Positions 44,943 through 54,542 are shown, counted from the first letter of the stretch. The stretch is DNA of 64,000 bases from Nitrobacteraceae bacterium AZCC 2146 (GCA_036924855.1 JBAGRP010000001.1:3596001-3660000), one strand, 5' to 3'. Notes: generated from the letters alone by a model not told the origin. Made by a program: numbers and translations.

Positions 44943-45327
44943 GCTGGATATATCGCTGCACTGCCACGCCATTGAGCGACTGGATGTCGAATCTAGTATC
45001 CAATCGCCGTCTCCATCGGTGATTGGGCGATCGTTGAGGCCGCTTCACCATGTCGCTTATTCGTCCGGCGGCCCCGCACTGGGCGGCCCTCGGAGGTTCC
45101 GCACCCCACTGGTGCCATGCAAATAGGGGTGCGGCCGCAGTCGCTAGCTGCAATCCCTACCGCTCCGTTAACCACTGGCCCACGAGATCATTGGAGGGGA
45201 CTAGCGCAAACGGAAATTGCAAGCCATCTTCCAGGTTACCAACGCGATTGTACGCGAAGGCGGCCGCCGCCCGGTGCTGAAACACCGAACGACGGCCTAA
45301 CCACAACCGACTTCTGAGGAGTCCGTC
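44943..45327. other. Intergenic stretch without a recognisable gene
   Basis: Between the attachment fragment and the small gene at 45328. Frames here have no ribosome site or family text. The promoter of the following operon may lie in it but no clear -35/-10 pair is seen. Confidence 0.35.
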
Positions 45328-45489
45328 ATGGCTAAGCGCCAGTATATCTGCGATTCGTCGCCCCCCTTCTATCCCTTGTTGTCTGTGAACGAGGCTGCCG
45401 CCCGGGCATCCCGGACTGGGCCCTGCGCCGACGCAAGCGCGTTCGCGCCTGCCTGCACCTCGCCCCTCACCGCGAACATCCGCATCTGA
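45328..45489 (+). CDS. Small hypothetical protein upstream of the GIY-YIG operon
   Basis: 53 residues: MAKRQYICDSSPPFYPLLSV, then NEAAARASRTGPCADASAFA. GAGGAG seven bases before the ATG is a strong ribosome site. It lies about 155 bases before the GIY-YIG gene on the same strand. It could be a leader peptide or small partner protein; no family recognised. Confidence 0.5.
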   Translation: MAKRQYICDSSPPFYPLLSVNEAAARASRTGPCADASAFAPACTSPLTANIRI

Positions 45490-45644
45490 CGATCGGTCCG
45501 GTCTGACGCTCCATGGCTTTGCCGTGGGCGGGTCCGATGACGCGACAGTTCCGAGTCCCGCACGCCCGAATTCGCGCGCGACGGCCGGGAACCCGTGCGC
45601 CTCGCGACGTCAGAGCGACCGATTCCACCCAAGGGATCATCTCA

Positions 45645-46607
45645 ATGTCTTCCAATATCCATTCGTCGGTTCTGCCGACTCTGGCTTCCACCAGCATCAT
45701 CCACCGGACCTGCGGCGGCATCGCCGGCCTGCGCGAGGTGTTCGATGAGGCGTCCAACCTGTCGGTGCTTGCCTTCCCGATGATGGCACTCGACCAGGTC
45801 GCCCGTGTTCGTCCGCTCACCTACCCCGCCTGTTACATGCTCACGGATGGCGCGAGCGTCTATGTCGGCGAAAGCGGCCAGGTTGGCGTCCGGCTCGCCC
45901 AGCATATGACCGATGCGAGCAAAAACTTTGCCACCGAGGTTTTTGTGATCCGCGGCGCCAACGAGTTCTGCCTGGACAAAGCCGCGGCAGTATCACTTCA
46001 GCACTACTTCACGAATGCGATTGAGGCAGCCTCTTTGGTGAGCCTTCTCAAGAATCGCAATCCGCACTTGATCGAGCTGCCGGAGTGGCGCCGCACCTCC
46101 CTTGACCAACTCGCCCACAGCGCCCGGCGGCTGTTGTTCGACGCGGGGTGCCGCGCGCTGGATTCCTGCAATCCACCGGTGCTGCTGTCAGGGCTTCCCG
46201 AGTTCTCGAATACGCCGGCTTTGGTGCCCGATGACCCGGACGAACATGGCGAGATGACCATCGACGTTCCGATCTCTCTTGATGAATGCAGAGAGTATCA
46301 GCTCGACTACGCCAATATCTGGGCTCGCGGCTACGACCTGTCTGGAGATTTCATCGTCTGTGCCGGCTCTGAGGTTCGCCTCCGTATCAATGAGAGTGCC
46401 CAGGCGATCGTGCACAAGCGGCGGCGGGATCTCGCCGAGGCCGGCGCGCTCGAGGTCATCCGCGGTATCGACGATCGGCAGCGCCTCAAGGTCTCCGTCG
46501 CGTTCCCCTCCATGGCCATTGCAGCAAAAGTCGTCACCGGTGCGCATGCCAACGCCAATGCCTGGCAGAAGCGGCATCCGTGGCAACTGATGACCCTGGC
46601 GAACTGA
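45645..46607 (+). CDS. GIY-YIG nuclease-family protein
   Basis: 320 residues from ATG 45645. ACYMLTDGASVYVGESGQVG then VRLAQHMTDASKNFATEVFV is a GIY-YIG-like N-domain; the first strand reads CYMLTDG in place of GIY, and DKAAAVSLQHYF could supply the Glu-type helix position. The C-terminal 150 residues (EHGEMTIDVPISLDECREYQ, LDYANIWARGYDLSGDFIVC, SEVRLRINESAQAIVHKRRR) form a second domain, similar in layout to DUF4357 tails. First gene of a tightly packed four-gene operon. Confidence 0.75.
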   Translation: MSSNIHSSVLPTLASTSIIHRTCGGIAGLREVFDEASNLSVLAFPMMALDQVARVRPLTYPACYMLTDGASVYVGESGQVGVRLAQHMTDASKNFATEVFVIRGANEFCLDKAAAVSLQHYFTNAIEAASLVSLLKNRNPHLIELPEWRRTSLDQLAHSARRLLFDAGCRALDSCNPPVLLSGLPEFSNTPALVPDDPDEHGEMTIDVPISLDECREYQLDYANIWARGYDLSGDFIVCAGSEVRLRINESAQAIVHKRRRDLAEAGALEVIRGIDDRQRLKVSVAFPSMAIAAKVVTGAHANANAWQKRHPWQLMTLAN

Positions 46608-46617
46608 GGAGGCACAT

Positions 46618-47184
46618 ATGACAAAGTTTGCTCCTCAATCCAGCATCAGCACGCGGAATCTCATCGAGCAGCCGCCGTCGTACGACGGCGACGCCATCGG
46701 GATTTCCTCTCCGTCTATCGATGGCAAGGCTACGTTGTCCTGGTGGCGTCTGCGTTCCGCATACACATTCACTGACGCATGTCCGGCTCGGCTGCGACAG
46801 GCGCTTGCGGGTATGTCCCTGATCGCAGAGCCCCGCTGGGAAGCCGCAGTTGACGGTGATGCAGCCTCCGCGATCGGGATCGCCCTCCCCGCGATCGGCG
46901 ATGACAGCTATGACGGTGCATATCTGGATCTCGCCATGAGCGCGGTCTTGCTGTGCGCACTGAACGGCAGCGCGGCTTCGGCCCTGGTGCTTTCACATGC
47001 CCTGCGCCGATCCACATCGGGTCGAATCACCTGGCAAGCGCCGGCTGCCGCCTGGCTCGTTCGCGCCGCCTTCGGCCGCGAGGACCTTTCTATCAAAAGT
47101 CCTCCGCAAACGAATCAGCACAAAGGGCATTCGCTGACATCGCCGGTGCTGCACGCAACCTCTCAAGCTGGGAGGCGCGCATGA
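46618..47184 (+). CDS. Unknown protein of the GIY-YIG/AAA operon
   Basis: 188 residues. AGGAGG precedes ATG 46618, ten bases after the GIY-YIG stop. Ala-rich and probably helical (YDGAYLDLAMSAVLLCALNG, SAASALVLSHALRRSTSG). The stop overlaps the next ATG by four bases. No family recognised; its conserved position in the operon would make it an adaptor or subunit. Confidence 0.65.
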   Translation: MTKFAPQSSISTRNLIEQPPSYDGDAIGISSPSIDGKATLSWWRLRSAYTFTDACPARLRQALAGMSLIAEPRWEAAVDGDAASAIGIALPAIGDDSYDGAYLDLAMSAVLLCALNGSAASALVLSHALRRSTSGRITWQAPAAAWLVRAAFGREDLSIKSPPQTNQHKGHSLTSPVLHATSQAGRRA

Positions 47185-47951
47185 GGATTCAGATCTTTTC
47201 GGACCTGCATCTTGATGCGGCCGTAGGTAAAGCGATCACGCTAGCGGACGCCATCGACGCGGTCGTCGTCGCCGGCGACACCTGTCAGGGCTCCGTCCAG
47301 GCCTTCGCGGCCTTGCGGCGGATCGTGCCGTGTGAAGTGCCCATCATCATGGTGATGGGCAACCACGAGTTTTACCGCAGAGCCATTCACGACGAGGTTG
47401 CGCTCGCCATGGCGAAGGCGCGCGACTTCAACATCACGTTGCTGGAAGAAGGCACCGCCGTCATCGGCGGCGTGCGCTTCGTCGGCGCCACATTGTGGAC
47501 CGACTATCTGCTGTTCGGTCACAGCGCGATGGATATCGCAATCCATGCGGCACGGCTCGGCATGAACGACCATCGCCTCATCGCATTGCGGGAGGAGACG
47601 ATGCAACGCTTTGACCCCGAACACGCGCAGGCGATGCATCACCGGTCCCGGGCGTATCTCGGGCTTGTGCTCGCCACCCCGTTCGATGGGCCGAGCGTCG
47701 TGGTCACCCACCATGCCCCTCACCCGGGCTCAGTGCATCCGCGCTATCAGTCCGATCTGTTGAGCGCCGCATTTGTGTCCGACCTGTCCGAGTTGATCAG
47801 GCGTTACTCACCCGATCTGTGGATCCACGGCCACGTCCATAACTCGTTCGACTATCGGGTCGGGCGGACCCGGATTATCTGCAATCCGCACGGCTATGGC
47901 CGGGAGAACCCCGCCTTCGATCCATCACTGGTCGTGGAGGTCGCGTCATGA
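47181..47951 (+). CDS. Calcineurin-like metallophosphoesterase
   Basis: 256 residues. All five motif groups are present: FSDLHLD (Asp8, His10), VVAGDTCQG (Asp33), MGNHEFY (Asn61, His62), VVVTHHAPHPGS and WIHGHVHNSFDY. It should hold two metal ions and cleave phosphoesters, in nucleotides or nucleic acid. ATGA overlaps link it to both neighbours, so it is made together with the unknown protein and the AAA ATPase. Confidence 0.9.
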   Translation: MRIQIFSDLHLDAAVGKAITLADAIDAVVVAGDTCQGSVQAFAALRRIVPCEVPIIMVMGNHEFYRRAIHDEVALAMAKARDFNITLLEEGTAVIGGVRFVGATLWTDYLLFGHSAMDIAIHAARLGMNDHRLIALREETMQRFDPEHAQAMHHRSRAYLGLVLATPFDGPSVVVTHHAPHPGSVHPRYQSDLLSAAFVSDLSELIRRYSPDLWIHGHVHNSFDYRVGRTRIICNPHGYGRENPAFDPSLVVEVAS

Positions 47952-49486
47952 GTAACCGTGATGACGGCACCGTCCTGCTCGATGACGACCGCATCCTGAC
48001 CGGAGCCGCGGCCGACAGCGCTGAGGCGCGAGAGGAATGGCAACGCCTGCCGCGGCTGCTTCGCTACGCTATGCTCGGCACGCAGCATTCTCCGCTGCAC
48101 CTTGAAAGGCTAGCCGCCGAGCTTGCAGAGGCTGCACCCGGGATCGACACCAGTGAGTGGCTGCTCGACCCAGGCATCGCGACCGGTGCGCCACTGGCGG
48201 ATGAGCTCGACACCCGAGCCGTCCGGGACGATCGGCCGGGCTTGCGGGGGTTTGCCGATTGCGTCCGGCTGATCTCGCTGCCGATGCCGAAGGATCCCCA
48301 TCATCGGGCGCATTATCACCGGGTGGCGAAGGCGCTTCTCCTGGCCTACCGGCATCTTCCGGCCGTTCTCTCCAACGAAATCCGGGCCAAAGTCGAAGAG
48401 CTGGTGTACGGCTGGGCGGCTCTCCCCCTTGCGGCATCTGTGCTGCCCGGCTTTGAGCACCACGAAAACGCGGCCACAGCCGCCTGGCAACTTGGCCAGT
48501 CGATGGCTGTGTACCGGAAGAGAGTGGCGCGCGAGGAGATCGCAGAAGAGATTGCGGAGAGAGACGCCCTGAAATCCGGGGCGCCTGCCCCCGACACCGT
48601 TGCATCTCCAGATGCGCCGTTGCCTGCTGACCACATCATGGTGTGCCGACTTGCAACCGGAGCAGACGCAAAGCTGCGGGAGCTGATCAAACCCTTCAAG
48701 GCTGCGATCAATGTGCCGCTGCCGCTGGTTCCAGTGCCCTCGTTGCAGGAGATCCGTCGCACGTTGGTGTTCGAGTTCCCTTATGCGGCGTCCGTCATCG
48801 ATTTTGCGCTGACCGATCTCGTCGGCCGAAGCACGGTCAAACTGCGGCCGTTGCTGCTGGTGGGTGAACCCGGCGGCGGAAAGTCGCGGTTCGCCCGGCG
48901 CCTTGGCGAAGTGCTCGGAGTGCACACCTGGCGGACCGATGCCAGTCGCAGCGACGGATCGGTGTTCGCCGGCACCGACAAACGCTGGCATTCCACTGAA
49001 GCGTGTCATCCGTTCCTGGCGATCGCCCAGGCCAAACACGCTAATCCCATCGTCCTGATCGACGAGCTCGAGAAGGCCGGCACGCGTTCAGACTACGGCC
49101 GGCTGTGGGACTGCCTGCTCGGGTTTCTGGAGCCGGAGACCGCCGCGCGCTATCCGGATCCGGCCCTGCAGACCAACCTCGATCTCTCCGAAGTCAGTTA
49201 CGTGGCAACAGCCAACAGTGTCGAACTGATCCCAGCCCCGCTGGGCGATCGCTTCCGGATCGTCGCATTCCCGAAGCCTGGCGCGGCGGACCTCGAGGCT
49301 CTGTTGCCGGCGGTGCTTGCAGACATCGCTCGCGAGCGTCGTCTTAACACGCACTGGTTCACGCCATTCAGTGGAGAAGAGCGTGACGCGGTCGCGCGTC
49401 ACTGGAACGGGGGGTCAGTGCGGAAATTGCGACGTATCGTGGAAGCCGTTCTTCGGGCACGCGAAATGTCCGCGTTCCGTAACTAA
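47948..49486 (+). CDS. AAA+ ATPase (Lon/MoxR-like module) of the operon
   Basis: 512 residues. The first 290 are helical with no clear family. The AAA+ core follows: LLVGEPGGGKSRFARRLGEV (Walker A, 306-313), IVLIDELEKAGTRSDYG (Walker B, 368-374), YVATANSVELIPAPLGDRFR (sensor 1 and arginine finger), and a C-terminal lid (GGSVRKLRRIVEAVLRARE, sensor 2). The Lon protease domain is absent. It is probably the motor or switch of a complex with the phosphoesterase and GIY-YIG protein. Confidence 0.88.
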   Translation: MSNRDDGTVLLDDDRILTGAAADSAEAREEWQRLPRLLRYAMLGTQHSPLHLERLAAELAEAAPGIDTSEWLLDPGIATGAPLADELDTRAVRDDRPGLRGFADCVRLISLPMPKDPHHRAHYHRVAKALLLAYRHLPAVLSNEIRAKVEELVYGWAALPLAASVLPGFEHHENAATAAWQLGQSMAVYRKRVAREEIAEEIAERDALKSGAPAPDTVASPDAPLPADHIMVCRLATGADAKLRELIKPFKAAINVPLPLVPVPSLQEIRRTLVFEFPYAASVIDFALTDLVGRSTVKLRPLLLVGEPGGGKSRFARRLGEVLGVHTWRTDASRSDGSVFAGTDKRWHSTEACHPFLAIAQAKHANPIVLIDELEKAGTRSDYGRLWDCLLGFLEPETAARYPDPALQTNLDLSEVSYVATANSVELIPAPLGDRFRIVAFPKPGAADLEALLPAVLADIARERRLNTHWFTPFSGEERDAVARHWNGGSVRKLRRIVEAVLRAREMSAFRN

Positions 49487-50173
49487 GCTTGCTTCAACGA
49501 CTGTATGCCCGCGACCTTCGTCGCCCTGAAGCCGCAGATCCAAATCGAGGAAGCCGCTGTTACAGGCATCCAAAATCGAACGCACGCTGTCTAGCGCTCT
49601 GGACGCGCGTGCCAACTTTAACCGTTTCGCCATCGGTCACCACCGTCGCATTCATTAGAGAAGGCGTTGAGTGCCCGCGCCTAGAGGATATTTTCGCCCC
49701 GCTCCTCATCGCTTGAGCACCCGCTGCACTTTCAAATTTGGCGGGGCGTCGCACGATCAATCCACGCCACCAAAGTCGGCGAGCCCAGCGGCGAAAGCCG
49801 GCTCGCCCGTCGGCGCGACAAGTTCTGCTTGCCTGCGTCCGCTGCAACGATGTCGACCGCGTTGACAGCAATACGCTCATTCCCAGCGATAAGAGGTGAC
49901 AGACTTCACAACGTCAATCAGCAAGGGAAAATGAGGCGTGATCCTCGATCGACCAGGAAATATCGACCAATCTTGGTCTCACACGCAGCAGGCGCGCCTC
50001 GATCGCTCGCCCCACTTTACCACGTAAGTTGTTGAAGTTGCTTTGTGTGGCCGTAGAGCTCAAATCCCACTATGCCAAGGTGATGGAACTAGGACTACAG
50101 AATAATAGTCCTGGTAACGCAGAGAGCGATAATCAGGTTACCAGACATTTTCAACGACAACACGTCAGATGCA
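49487..50173. other. Gap between the AAA operon and the large recombinase
   Basis: About 690 bases. Frames of 60-100 codons exist on both strands but have no ribosome site and no family text. GC falls toward 50100. Nothing convincing is seen besides the terminator that follows. Confidence 0.35.
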
Positions 50174-50208
50174 AAAAGACCCCGTTCTTGGAAAGAACGG
50201 GGTCTTTT
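50174..50208 (-). terminator. Strong factor-independent terminator
   Basis: AAAAGACCCCGTTCTT and its exact complement AAGAACGGGGTCTTTT form a 16-bp stem with a three-base loop; A- and T-runs sit at both ends, so it works in both directions. It lies 20 bases past the stop of the 888-residue gene. Confidence 0.9.
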
Positions 50209-50228
50209 AGTTTGCCGTGATAGACTTA

Positions 50229-52895
50229 TCAAGTCTGGACGCCAAAACCTGACTGCAGTGTCGCCATTAGGGTCTTCTCGCGGTCCCTCGGAACATAACG
50301 TGCATAGTTCGATCGGACCATGTCGATGCTATCGTGAATAGCGTCCGCAGCCTCCTGCTCAGGCTGCCTGCTCTTCGACAGCTTGAGGATGCCCGTTGCC
50401 AGGATATGCCGGAAGGCATGGGGCGGAAACTGCTTGATGCCTTCGAGCCCGCGGCCCGTCTTGGGCTTGTAACCGACGTATCGACCAGTGAGCTGTTTAG
50501 TAAGCTTTTGAACAGAGCTAGATTGAAAGCGGCCTTGCTCGCCCTCGTAATTCACGCTGCCAGGTTTTCGCGCTCGACGCTTGCCACAGATCAGCAAGGC
50601 CTGAGTGTCCGTGCCAGCGAGAATCAAGGTGCGTCCCCAGCACAGATACTGATTCAACGCCTCGTAAAGACCGAATTGGTCTATCAGATCACGCTCGTAG
50701 AACGGGCGGACTTCCCGATTCGGCGATACAAAGTATGGACCGTCTTGGTTTTTGAAGATTTCGCGGGGTACCCGCAGGGCCCAGATATTGCGCTCCGCAT
50801 CGTAAGAGAGATGTTCTAGGTCGAGTAGCCTTAACGTATTGCGTCGAAATGCGCACTGCGTCAGCAAGCCAGCTAAAACTTGATCGCGAAGCTGAATGGC
50901 ATGGGCATAGGATCTCAACTCAAACCTATCGTTCTGCAAGCCCGTGCACAGCGTCTGAAACGCGACCAGCGGATTGGACAGTTTCAGGATTGGCATGATA
51001 TCCTTGTGCGTATCGCGTCTGCGTTGACCGGATTGCTTGTGCGATTTCTTAAGGCGGCCGTATTCCTCCCACGCTTGCCGGCAAGCTCTTGGCCAGTCCG
51101 CGCAAGCGTGATCGATCTCTGCCTGAGAAATAATAATTTTCCCGTCTTTGCCGATGATTGGCTTGAGACGCTGCGCCAGATGAGGAGATTGAGTGATCCA
51201 TCCCGTTTCCGAGTGCAGCATGGCGCGAAGAGGGATCAATCGCTGTATATCAAAGTTTGGGAGATATGCTCCCGCACCGAGTTCTTTTGACCAGCCCAGA
51301 GCCACCTGCAGGCGAAGATGCACCAAACGAGGAAACACGAGATAGCCGAGTGCAACATCTCCGGTGTCCATCTTGAACACGGGGTTGTTTGTCGCACTCC
51401 AGGTTCCAAACAGCGAGCAAAAATAGTCGTAGAACATTTTAGATGTGTCGGGTTTCCAGCCAGCCTTCCTCTGCTTCCGATTCATTCCGAACGGAACAAG
51501 AGCATCGTTTTGAAACGCTAGAAACGTTTCCCATTCATATTTGGTCTCACTGCACCAATCGGCTTCTTTCCACCGATATGGTTGCTTCGAAAGCTTCGCC
51601 ACATTACATCCATACTCGGAAGGATTTGAGCGAATGTTCTCAAGGCACTTGCGGATGTTCGCATGCCTCTGTTCGTCATCTGCAACGAAGTCTTCCGGAG
51701 TGAGGTGTTTCAGCACGAGAAACCTGGAGTTATTCTTTTTGCCCTGGAACTCTTCCGGAAAAAGATATGTAGGAACGGCCCCCAGTCCACGCTGGCGCTG
51801 ACGTGCTCTGGAGAGGATCGTATCTCGGGGAAGATTGAGATATTCCTCGAGTGCATTGACCATGGCGTAAGCATATGGAGAGGGGGCGTTCTTCCCCGTT
51901 CGCCATGCCCAAATGACTTCTCGCCGGATTCCCAGGGCACGAACAACATCGGCATCCATCACGCCCTTGCGATCCATGCAATGCTGGATGAGGTCCGCCA
52001 CCTCGGTTGGCAGATCCTTGTTTGCATTGAGCTCATCCATATAAGCGATAAACCGACGTAGTTCCTGTCGGAGTTTCGGTCCACCCTTGGCCGCATCCGC
52101 AGCTGCATTGACCAGAAGATCGTTGGTGCTCACTCGCGCTTCTGCCTCGCCGGAATAGGTCTCTTTGAGTTTTTTGAGAGCCCAGCGCGTATTTGAGAGT
52201 TCGGCGCCGACCTGCTCCTTGCTCTTGGCCCCGCTCCACATCGCTTGATTGAGCTCACGTTGGCGTTTGGCCGCTGCGAGCTTAATAAACTCGTTCAAAG
52301 ACAATGGTCCGAGTTTCTGGACCGTTCGAACGACGTGGATGCCGTAATCTTCCGACCATTCGTTGATTCGCGCACGTACAGTTGACGACCTCAGCTTTTC
52401 TCGACCGACACCGATGTAACGTGCGAGCTCGTTTAACCAGACGGTGTTGGGCCGGAGCTTATGTGCGGGAATGAACTCGCACCGCGATTGCAGGCGAGCT
52501 TCGAAGGCATCGCACTTTTTCAGAACCGCGTCAGTATCATCACTTTCGTAAAGGTCTGGGGCGACCGCTAGACTAGGAGATTGATGATAAGGCAACGCTT
52601 CCAAGGCTAGATTGGCAGCGCTTGATAACCAGAAAGACGATCCGTCGCTCAACTCTTCATTTGAGTTAGTCGAATTGGAGTTACCGTCGATGAACTGGGC
52701 GGACAGCGCGCGCCGCGGCGCCACTTGGCCGGACCCAGATTCGGTCGACCGCGCAACCCTATCGCTATTTGTTTCGACAAGTTTGAGTGTACCGATCACT
52801 TGGGATGCGGGCACCGATTGCTGGTCGATGTTAGTGACCGACGGCGCCTCGGGCAGATTGGCTGATGGGGAAGTTTTCAAGATTAGACGGTCCAT
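50229..52895 (-). CDS. Very large tyrosine-recombinase-like protein (888 residues)
   Basis: The C-terminal quarter has recombinase marks: CAFRRNTLRLLDLEHL (Arg684/685), PPHAFRHILATG (His826, Arg829), AIHDSIDMVRSNYARYV (His854, Tyr864). The middle (about 315-375) contains VMDADVVRALGIRREVIWAW, an XRE-like helix-turn-helix. The N-terminal 130 residues are Ser/Asn-rich and likely unstructured. This length is two to three times that of ordinary integrases. It may move an element of which this region is part; partners are not seen. A terminator ends it and an inverted repeat precedes it. Confidence 0.75.
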   Translation of the reverse strand: MDRLILKTSPSANLPEAPSVTNIDQQSVPASQVIGTLKLVETNSDRVARSTESGSGQVAPRRALSAQFIDGNSNSTNSNEELSDGSSFWLSSAANLALEALPYHQSPSLAVAPDLYESDDTDAVLKKCDAFEARLQSRCEFIPAHKLRPNTVWLNELARYIGVGREKLRSSTVRARINEWSEDYGIHVVRTVQKLGPLSLNEFIKLAAAKRQRELNQAMWSGAKSKEQVGAELSNTRWALKKLKETYSGEAEARVSTNDLLVNAAADAAKGGPKLRQELRRFIAYMDELNANKDLPTEVADLIQHCMDRKGVMDADVVRALGIRREVIWAWRTGKNAPSPYAYAMVNALEEYLNLPRDTILSRARQRQRGLGAVPTYLFPEEFQGKKNNSRFLVLKHLTPEDFVADDEQRHANIRKCLENIRSNPSEYGCNVAKLSKQPYRWKEADWCSETKYEWETFLAFQNDALVPFGMNRKQRKAGWKPDTSKMFYDYFCSLFGTWSATNNPVFKMDTGDVALGYLVFPRLVHLRLQVALGWSKELGAGAYLPNFDIQRLIPLRAMLHSETGWITQSPHLAQRLKPIIGKDGKIIISQAEIDHACADWPRACRQAWEEYGRLKKSHKQSGQRRRDTHKDIMPILKLSNPLVAFQTLCTGLQNDRFELRSYAHAIQLRDQVLAGLLTQCAFRRNTLRLLDLEHLSYDAERNIWALRVPREIFKNQDGPYFVSPNREVRPFYERDLIDQFGLYEALNQYLCWGRTLILAGTDTQALLICGKRRARKPGSVNYEGEQGRFQSSSVQKLTKQLTGRYVGYKPKTGRGLEGIKQFPPHAFRHILATGILKLSKSRQPEQEAADAIHDSIDMVRSNYARYVPRDREKTLMATLQSGFGVQT

Positions 52896-52920
52896 GGCTT
52901 ATTCCTTTCTGATGCCATGG

Positions 52921-52949
52921 CGTAGCTCCAACAAAAGAAATTAGCTACG
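52921..52949 (-). promoter_or_regulatory. Inverted repeat upstream of the large recombinase
   Basis: CGTAGCT-(15 bases)-AGCTACG, a 7-bp perfect dyad, starts 26 bases before the ATG of the 888-residue gene, in AT-rich sequence. It may be an operator or a recombinase contact site. Confidence 0.4.
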
Positions 52950-53111
52950 GAATAATATCATTTAGACGGAGAGACGAGGTTCTATAGTAAATCTCGTGCC
53001 ACTAGTTTCGTTAGAAATTTATCGTTCTCGCAACTGTGCAAGCAACGAGAAGCGCTAGATCGCAGACCGAAGCCATTGCTGCAGCTCTTGTCCCCGGCTC
53101 CTATGAGAGAT

Positions 53112-53831
53112 TTATCGCCTTCCCTTACCAGCGACTTGACGAGTTCGCGTCGTGGTCACGCGCTCCCCCAAGGAGGAAATAGCCTTGGCAAATACGGACC
53201 CACTCAACCGTACGCCGGATAGAAAGCTGCTCTCTACCTCGAAGGAATCGATGCTCGGCTCAAATGGCTTCAGCATTGCTTCTCTCTTTAGATTCCAGCT
53301 GCTGTAGTACTTTGTGATGGTGATATCGGATGTAATATAAGCCTTGATCATTGCTAGGCCCCCAACCTTCATAGGATCCATCCAAAGTTCAAAGTTCAAT
53401 TTTCCGTAGGGATACAGAGCGTGGACTGGCGTGGGGCCGTCATCTTCATAGTGAGAAATTGGCGAGTTCTCGTCCAGCAATACAGTGAGAGCATCAATGA
53501 AAATTGAACTATCGCTGAGCCTAAAGAGCCTGCTACCAAGCGCCTCCAGCTGATCTAGGCCCGTTAAATCGCGAGAAACAAATGATGCGACGTGGCGCAT
53601 ACGCAGCAGACGGTTCGTAACATCTGCGATCTGAGAGGTAACAGCGCCACTACAGATAGCGGTTAGGACAACTGCTGCATCCGTCGATGTCATGGCCGCC
53701 GCACTAGTGCCCCGGCCTTTCATCGTGATCATGTTATCATTTCGGAGAGCTCTCATGACGGTCGCGATGGAAGCCTCCGGCAAGCCAAGCACCAATGCAA
53801 GGGCACGAGCCAAATCGCCTGATGACGCCAA
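53112..53831 (-). CDS. Hypothetical protein with N-terminal winged-helix-like part
   Basis: 239 residues from a TTG at 53831, with AAGGAG seven bases upstream. The start LARALALVLGLPEASIATVM then RALRNDNMITMKGRGTSAAA looks like a winged helix. The second half (GKLNFELWMDPMKVGGLAMI, YYSSWNLKREAMLKPFEPSI) is beta-rich. Similar genes are common in Bradyrhizobium and Rhodopseudomonas islands. Function unknown. Confidence 0.7.
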   Translation of the reverse strand: MASSGDLARALALVLGLPEASIATVMRALRNDNMITMKGRGTSAAAMTSTDAAVVLTAICSGAVTSQIADVTNRLLRMRHVASFVSRDLTGLDQLEALGSRLFRLSDSSIFIDALTVLLDENSPISHYEDDGPTPVHALYPYGKLNFELWMDPMKVGGLAMIKAYITSDITITKYYSSWNLKREAMLKPFEPSIDSFEVESSFLSGVRLSGSVFAKAISSLGERVTTTRTRQVAGKGRR

Positions 53832-54284
53832 CTTCTTACTCCTTGGTTACCTTTAATTAACTACGTCGTGGCAGACCAATAGAAAAATCCCATTTAGACT
53901 TGACCATCGACATTTTTTCCGTACGTAATACCTCTAAGTAACTTCTAAGCGGGAAGCAAGGACTTTGACGCGGTTCAAAATGGCATACAGGCCTGTATTG
54001 GATGGAGGACTTCAAAATTTGAATCGGCGTGATCGTCGGCCGCTTGATCGTACTCCCTTCTGCGCGTCGGATGCTGAGTTCGCAGAACTCTTGCTAGGTC
54101 GGCAACAGACATACATCTGGCCGCGCGAACTTGAGAGTTGGAGCGCGGGTTGCCGCACCGCAGTCGTGATGCACAGATCAAAGGAAGTGGGATTGTCGAG
54201 CACACACTCGGCGGAGAGATAACTGCAAGTCGCGGTTGAGGCGACAAACGCCGCCGTGAGAATTTCCCTTTGTGAGATCACCCA
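53832..54284. other. Intergenic stretch, possible minor gene
   Basis: AT-rich up to 53960. A plus-strand frame (53981-54222, MAYRPVLDGGLQNLNRRDRR) could encode a small protein, but there is no ribosome site or family. I do not count it as a gene. Confidence 0.3.
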
Positions 54285-54542
54285 ATGCCTCAAGATGATC
54301 CGATAAAGCCATCAACAGCCGCTACAGAATCTCTCGACGTCCTCTACGGCGCTGAACAGATCGCTCAGTTCATGTTTGGCTCAGTGGCACTCAGACGGAA
54401 GGTCTATCACTTACACTACGAACACGGCCTCCCCGCCTTCAAACTGGGAGCATCCCTTTGTGCTCGCAAAACCAAGATACTTCAATGGATCACTGATCAA
54501 GAACTCAGTTCCGATCAGTCTCCCAAGCTACCACATATGTAA
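54285..54542 (+). CDS. Excisionase-like small DNA-binding protein
   Basis: 85 residues. LYGAEQIAQFMFGSVALRRK, then VYHLHYEHGLPAFKLG and LCARKTKILQWITDQE, the same small helix-turn-helix family as at 13335-13559. It lies directly before the tyrosine integrase on the same strand, the standard xis-int arrangement, and probably helps direct excision. Confidence 0.75.
   Translation: MPQDDPIKPSTAATESLDVLYGAEQIAQFMFGSVALRRKVYHLHYEHGLPAFKLGASLCARKTKILQWITDQELSSDQSPKLPHM

Noticed and set aside
44917..45000. Possible complete tRNA on the minus strand
   Set aside because: Only the T-arm and acceptor end fit; no anticodon arm or 5' acceptor strand can be formed, so it is an attachment fragment.
49415..49633. 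Minus-strand frame of 72 codons overlapping the end of the AAA gene
   Set aside because: Overlaps real coding sequence, has no ribosome site and no recognisable fold.
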